Positions 13,536-15,752 of a stretch of 15,752 nt of DNA are shown one piece after another. The stretch covers positions 1-15,752 of the forward strand of contig DEAT01000055.1 of assembly GCA_002348265.1 (NCBI GenBank), written 5' to 3'. The notes under the pieces are model-generated. The model searched no databases, was not told where the DNA came from, and saw nothing but the letters and a program-made list of their open reading frames with translations. Each line of letters begins with the position of its first letter. The first letter of the stretch is position 1. This DNA is from Gemmatimonadales bacterium UBA2975. GTDB taxonomy: Bacteria; Gemmatimonadota; Gemmatimonadetes; Longimicrobiales; Gaopeijiaceae. A program made the translations under genes and the position numbers.

Positions 13536-14153
13536 GTGGGGTCGATCGTAGTGGGAATAGCGGGTGGCAGTGCGTCCGGTAAGTCCACCGTCGTTAGAGA
13601 GCTTACAAGTCTCATGGGAAGAAGTCGTGTTGCAGTCCTGAGTCACGATGCCTACTACCACGACTTATCGCACATGCCAATCGGGTGCCGGATCCAGGTC
13701 AACGTTGACCATCCGGACTCTCTTGAAACCTCATTACTGGTGAGACACATAAAGGAGCTGAAGGCTGGTCACACTGTGGAAATTCCCAGCTATGATTATG
13801 CCTCACAAACCCGTAGCTCGGTCGGGGTTACCATCACATCCGCGCCAGTCCTTATTGTGGAAGGGATGCTTGCTTTGTTTGACGAGCGCCTCCGGGACCT
13901 CATGGACCTCCGAGTTTTTGTTGACACTTCACCGGAACAGAGGCTTGAGCGGCGGATTGAGCGTGACGTATTGGAGAGGGGTAGGGATGCCAAGACGGTT
14001 AAGCGGAAGCACCTAGAGCGGGTGCAACCGATGCATGAGATATATGTAGAACCGTCGCGCGTTCACGCGGACTATTTTATTCCCGAAGGTGGATACAACA
14101 TCGAGGCGATCCAGGCTTTGGCAGATCAGATCCTAGGACTGCTTGATGACTGA
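13536..14153 (+). CDS. udk: Uridine kinase
   Basis: The enzyme phosphorylates uridine (and usually cytidine) to UMP/CMP with ATP or GTP, the key pyrimidine salvage step, in the cytoplasm. The protein is 205 aa, standard for bacterial Udk. The P-loop GGSASGKS is at 10-17. HDAYYHD (37-43) replaces the familiar DSFYKD, keeping the catalytic Asp. VNVDHPDS (55-62) and PSYDYASQTR form the nucleoside pocket. VEGMLAL is the Walker B-like strand. ERGRD begins the lid region, followed by VQPMHEIYVEPSRVHADYFIP. The GTG start is supported by AGGGGAG (13521-13527), 8 nt upstream. Its place between rpoC and rpsL is unusual, and it is flanked by long leaders on both sides. It may be its own transcription unit or be read through from rpoC. 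Phosphoribulokinase is a related fold, but the uridine kinase motifs fit better. Confidence 0.93.
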   Translation: MGSIVVGIAGGSASGKSTVVRELTSLMGRSRVAVLSHDAYYHDLSHMPIGCRIQVNVDHPDSLETSLLVRHIKELKAGHTVEIPSYDYASQTRSSVGVTITSAPVLIVEGMLALFDERLRDLMDLRVFVDTSPEQRLERRIERDVLERGRDAKTVKRKHLERVQPMHEIYVEPSRVHADYFIPEGGYNIEAIQALADQILGLLDD

Positions 14154-14181
14154 TTAAATAGAAATGCCGTTCGGACCAATG

Positions 14182-14213
14182 CCTCCCAGCCTCATCACAA
14201 TCTCTGGGGGAGG
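14182..14213 (+). other. Hairpin after udk
   Basis: CCTCCCAG (14182-14189) pairs with CT (14204-14205) and GGGAGG (14208-14213), with two bulged G and a 14-nt loop. It starts 28 nt after the udk stop. No T-run follows. It may belong to the udk 3' end or to the rpsL leader. A smaller hairpin, AGGGA-AAGA-TCCCT (14266-14279), lies further downstream in the same 245-nt gap. Confidence 0.35.
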
Positions 14214-14297
14214 AGCCCGCGACTGAGGCTATGTTCCAAAGCAAGTGGGATTGCGAGAGATTACAAGGGAAAGATCCCTATACGCTCCTTTTTTCCG

Positions 14298-14326
14298 TTG
14301 ACACTCCTAGGGCCCGTTTCTACCTT
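14298..14326 (+). promoter_or_regulatory. Candidate sigma-70-type promoter for rpsL-rpsG
   Basis: TTGACA (14298-14303) is a perfect -35 hexamer. After exactly 17 bp comes TACCTT (14321-14326), which keeps the three most conserved -10 bases (TAnnnT). A T-rich run (14289-14295) lies just upstream, as in an UP-like region. The predicted start is about 14333, giving a leader of about 66 nt that would begin roughly 11 nt before the terminator hairpin. This is the best promoter match seen in the window, but the -10 is only 3 of 6. Confidence 0.45.
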
Positions 14327-14343
14327 TCAATGCTCTATCGGAC

Positions 14344-14378
14344 CGGCGTCCGCGTTCACCGTGGCCGCCGTTTTTTAT
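14344..14378 (+). terminator. Intrinsic terminator / attenuator in the rpsL leader
   Basis: CGGCG (14344-14348) pairs with CGCCG (14366-14370). Inside it, after one T-C mismatch, CCGCG (14350-14354) pairs with CGTGG (14360-14364) around the loop TTCAC. TTTTTTAT follows at once (14371-14378). This is the full shape of an intrinsic terminator. CACCGTG (14357-14363) can alternatively pair with CACGGTG (14379-14385) past the T-run, which would break the terminator stem. The hairpin ends only 20 nt before the rpsL ATG, with no room for another promoter, so rpsL must be expressed by read-through. It may end rpoC-udk transcripts and/or attenuate the str genes. Confidence 0.68.
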
Positions 14379-14398
14379 CACGGTGTTGTGAGGTAGGA

Positions 14399-14770
14399 AT
14401 GCCGACCATTAGCCAGCTCGTGCGGAAGGGTCGCAAGGCGCAAGGGAAAAAGAACAAGGCGCCAGCTCTTCAACGTAACCCGCAGAAGCGGGGCGTATGC
14501 ACGCGCGTATACACTACGACTCCAAAGAAGCCTAACTCGGCTCTCCGTAAGGTCGCTCGTGTTCGTTTGACCAATGGTTTTGAAGTCACGGCCTACATTG
14601 GTGGTGAGGGCCACAACCTTCAGGAGCACTCAATAGTCCTCATCCGCGGTGGACGCGTGAAGGATCTCCCAGGAGTTCGTTACCACATCGTCCGTGGCAC
14701 CTTAGATACCTCCGGTGTCGACGCGCGCCGGCAGGGGCGTTCCAAGTACGGGGCCAAACGGCCTAAGTAA
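14399..14770 (+). CDS. rpsL: 30S ribosomal protein S12
   Basis: S12 lies at the decoding centre and controls accuracy of codon reading. The protein is 123 aa, the usual length. It begins MPTISQLVRKGRKAQGKKNK. The streptomycin-related loops are TTPKKPNS with K43 and RVKDLPG with K88 (E. coli K42 and K87), both the sensitive-type lysines. D89 is the aspartate that RimO methylthiolates in other bacteria. The ATG at 14399 is chosen because it gives the family N-terminus and follows GAGGTAGG closely. An in-frame ATG at 14231 would add 56 unrelated residues across a promoter and terminator and was rejected. rpsG follows 11 nt after the stop. Confidence 0.98.
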   Translation: MPTISQLVRKGRKAQGKKNKAPALQRNPQKRGVCTRVYTTTPKKPNSALRKVARVRLTNGFEVTAYIGGEGHNLQEHSIVLIRGGRVKDLPGVRYHIVRGTLDTSGVDARRQGRSKYGAKRPK

Positions 14771-14781
14771 GGGGTAGATAG

Positions 14782-15252
14782 ATGAGTCGTCGTTCACGCG
14801 CTGAGAAGCGGGAAACCCCGCCCGATCCGAAGTTCGAGTCCCGGACTGTCACGAAATTCATCAACAACCTGATGGTCGATGGGAAGAAGTCGAAGGCGGA
14901 AAAGATCTTCTATGATGCCGTCGATATCATGGAGCAGCGCTCGGGAGAGAACGGCGTAGAAATGTTCGAGGCTGCACTCAACAATGCTAAGCCTGCACTT
15001 GAAGTGAAGAGTCGCCGTGTGGGTGGTGCTACGTATCAGGTCCCAATTGAGGTGCGCCCCGAGCGACGGACTGCGCTGGCTAGTCGCTGGCTCATAGGAT
15101 TTGCCCGAGGCCGCTCAGAAAAAAGTATGGCTGAAAGGTTGGCGGCTGAGTTGCTTGCGGCTAGCCGTGGGGAAGGTTCTACAATCAAAAAGAAAGACGA
15201 CACTCACCGAATGGCTGAGGCAAACAAAGCGTTCGCTCACTACCGGTGGTAA
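14782..15252 (+). CDS. rpsG: 30S ribosomal protein S7
   Basis: S7 starts assembly of the 30S head by binding the 3' major domain of 16S rRNA and lies at the E site. The protein is 156 aa, typical. Family segments include MSRRSRAEKRETPPDPKF, VTKFINNLMVDGKKSKAEKI, EVKSRRVGGATYQVPIEVRP and the end TIKKKDDTHRMAEANKAFAHYRW-type tail with HRMAEANKAFAHYRW. The SD AAGGGG (14769-14774) overlaps the rpsL stop, 7 nt before the ATG. In E. coli the S7 autoregulatory site lies in a long rpsL-rpsG gap; here the gap is 11 nt, so that site must be elsewhere or absent. A long structured leader separates it from fusA. Confidence 0.98.
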   Translation: MSRRSRAEKRETPPDPKFESRTVTKFINNLMVDGKKSKAEKIFYDAVDIMEQRSGENGVEMFEAALNNAKPALEVKSRRVGGATYQVPIEVRPERRTALASRWLIGFARGRSEKSMAERLAAELLAASRGEGSTIKKKDDTHRMAEANKAFAHYRW

Positions 15253-15287
15253 ACACGAGTAACTGAATTAGATGATGAAGGCGTAGA

Positions 15288-15360
15288 CCGAAGCCCTCGC
15301 AGTAAGTAAGAGGGCTGCGGATAACTGAAACGCGATGGCCCCCGGAATAGCCGACGGGCC
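15288..15360 (+). promoter_or_regulatory. Hairpins in the first half of the rpsG-fusA leader
   Basis: AGCCCTC (15292-15298) and GAGGGCT (15310-15316) make a perfect 7-bp stem with an 11-nt loop. CCG/CGG (15288-15290, 15318-15320) extend it past one A-G mismatch. Downstream, GGCCC (15337-15341) pairs with GGGCC (15356-15360) around a 14-nt loop. No T-run follows either. They could be part of an S7- or EF-G-related control region in the 233-nt gap; no gene is visible there. Confidence 0.4.
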
Positions 15361-15374
15361 CTCTCCGATCTAGG

Positions 15375-15436
15375 GAGCGCGGATGGCTGTCAGTCCGAAA
15401 ACGACTGCGGCAGACACAACCTCGCTCTTTTTTTTT
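15375..15436 (+). terminator. Long terminator-like hairpin ending in nine T, before fusA
   Basis: GAGCG plus GG (15375-15379, 15381-15382) pair with CC plus CGCTC (15420-15421, 15423-15427), with one C-T mismatch. An inner arm pairs CTG and CAGTC (15387-15389, 15391-15395) with GACTG and CAG (15403-15407, 15411-15413) around the loop CGAAAAC. The base of the stem is followed directly by nine T (15428-15436). This is the layout of an intrinsic terminator with a long, imperfect stem. No promoter is apparent between it and fusA (start at 15486), so it may act as an attenuator for EF-G. Confidence 0.55.
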
Positions 15437-15450
15437 GCCCCCTTGGGGGC
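15437..15450 (+). other. GC hairpin with CUUG tetraloop after the T-run
   Basis: GCCCC (15437-15441), loop CTTG, GGGGC (15446-15450) forms a compact 5-bp hairpin right after the nine T. CUUG is one of the known stable RNA tetraloops. It lies 35 nt upstream of the fusA ATG and may compete with or insulate the preceding terminator. Confidence 0.45.
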
Positions 15451-15485
15451 TGTATCGATGAAGAAACAAGACGAGACACAGATAG

Positions 15486-15752
15486 ATGCCTAGGACGACG
15501 CCACTTCCACTGCTGAGAAATATCGGCATCATGGCGCACATTGATGCCGGTAAGACCACGACGACGGAGCGTGTTTTGTTTTACACCGGTCGCGTGCATC
15601 GAGTTGGTGAGGTTCATGATGGCGCCGCTACGATGGACTGGATGGAGCAGGAACAAGAGCGTGGGATAACGATCACGTCGGCCGCGACAACTGCGCACTG
15701 GACGCGACTGGGAACAGAGCATCGCATCAACATCATTGATACTCCTGGTCAC
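15486..15752 (+). CDS. fusA: Elongation factor G (EF-G), 5' part
   Basis: EF-G is the GTPase that drives translocation and, with RRF, ribosome recycling. The first 89 codons are in the window and the gene runs off the edge without a stop; the full family length is about 690-710 aa. The N-terminus MPRTTPLPLLRNIGIMAHID matches the family. The P-loop is AHIDAGKT (17-24). GAATMDWMEQEQERGITITS carries switch I, and DTPGH closes the visible part (85-89). The ATG at 15486 is preceded by no good SD; only GAG-like bases at about 15473 are seen. It belongs to the rpsL-rpsG-fusA str arrangement, and a second tuf after fusA is possible outside the window. Confidence 0.97.
   Translation, partial: MPRTTPLPLLRNIGIMAHIDAGKTTTTERVLFYTGRVHRVGEVHDGAATMDWMEQEQERGITITSAATTAHWTRLGTEHRINIIDTPGH

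Noticed and set aside
14231..14398. 56-residue N-terminal extension of S12 from ATG 14231
   Set aside because: S12 starts at MPTISQLVRKG in the family. The extension crosses the best promoter and a terminator hairpin, has no recognisable domain and lacks a good SD.
15428..15450. GCCCC-CTTG-GGGGC with nine T as one terminator
   Set aside because: The T-run precedes the hairpin on the + strand, and on the - strand the hairpin is followed by A, so it is not a terminator in either direction. The T-run belongs to the upstream stem 15375-15427.
15185..15752. Long - strand open frames opposite rpsG, its leader and fusA
   Set aside because: They run antisense to clear S7 and EF-G genes and through the T-run/hairpin leader. 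Their translations show no family motif. The same holds for the - strand frames opposite tuf, rplA, rpoB and rpoC.

Overview
This window is a core-genome translation/transcription cluster. Every gene lies on the + strand, in the order tRNA-Thr (3' part) - tuf - rpmG - secE - nusG - rplK - rplA - rplJ - rplL - rpoB - rpoC - udk - rpsL - rpsG - fusA (5' part). I see no mobile element, CRISPR array, prophage or accessory system.

Organism: a Gram-negative-type bacterium of moderate to high G+C, probably from the FCB group and most likely Gemmatimonadota (inference, about 50% sure). RpoC carries a long insertion in the trigger loop, as in Proteobacteria and FCB bacteria and unlike Firmicutes or Actinobacteria. 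Its N-terminal zinc ribbon (CHCGKFKRIRFRGHVCDRCG) reads like Bacteroidota/Gemmatimonadota versions. RpoB (1411 aa) and RpoC (1429 aa) are both long. Start codons are mixed: ATG mostly, GTG for secE, nusG and udk, TTG for rpoB.

Layout. (1) 1-1332: end of tRNA-Thr(GGU), a short hairpin-rich leader, then EF-Tu. (2) 1416-2324: L33, SecE and NusG, tightly packed; rpmG and secE overlap by one base. (3) 2343-4569: ribosomal stalk genes L11, L1, L10, L7/L12. rplA and rplJ overlap by one base, while rplK-rplA and rplJ-rplL have structured gaps of 88 and 109 nt. (4) 4570-13344: a 246-nt leader ending in a hairpin that carries the rpoB Shine-Dalgarno (SD), then rpoB and rpoC. (5) 13345-14153: an intergenic region crowded with inverted repeats, then a uridine kinase gene, an unusual guest between the RNA polymerase and str genes. 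(6) 14154-15752: a 245-nt leader with a good promoter candidate and a textbook terminator hairpin, rpsL, rpsG, a 233-nt leader with a second long terminator hairpin ending in nine T, and the first 89 codons of fusA.

How the genes work together: EF-Tu, EF-G, L11/L1/L10/L12 and S12/S7 form the factor-binding and decoding machinery of the ribosome. RpoB/RpoC with NusG make the mRNA and couple it to translation. SecE links the cluster to protein export. Uridine kinase salvages uridine to UMP, feeding UTP/CTP synthesis.

The protein-coding content is ordinary. What deserves attention is the noncoding layer: terminator-shaped hairpins directly upstream of tuf, rpsL and fusA with no obvious promoter between hairpin and gene, a possible H-type pseudoknot before rplA, an SD displayed in a hairpin loop before rpoB, and an 18-bp hairpin without a U-tract after rpoC. 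Several classical autoregulatory sites (S7 between rpsL and rpsG, L10 before rplJ) have no room in their usual places. All structures were found by reading the sequence by eye, without energy calculation or alignment.
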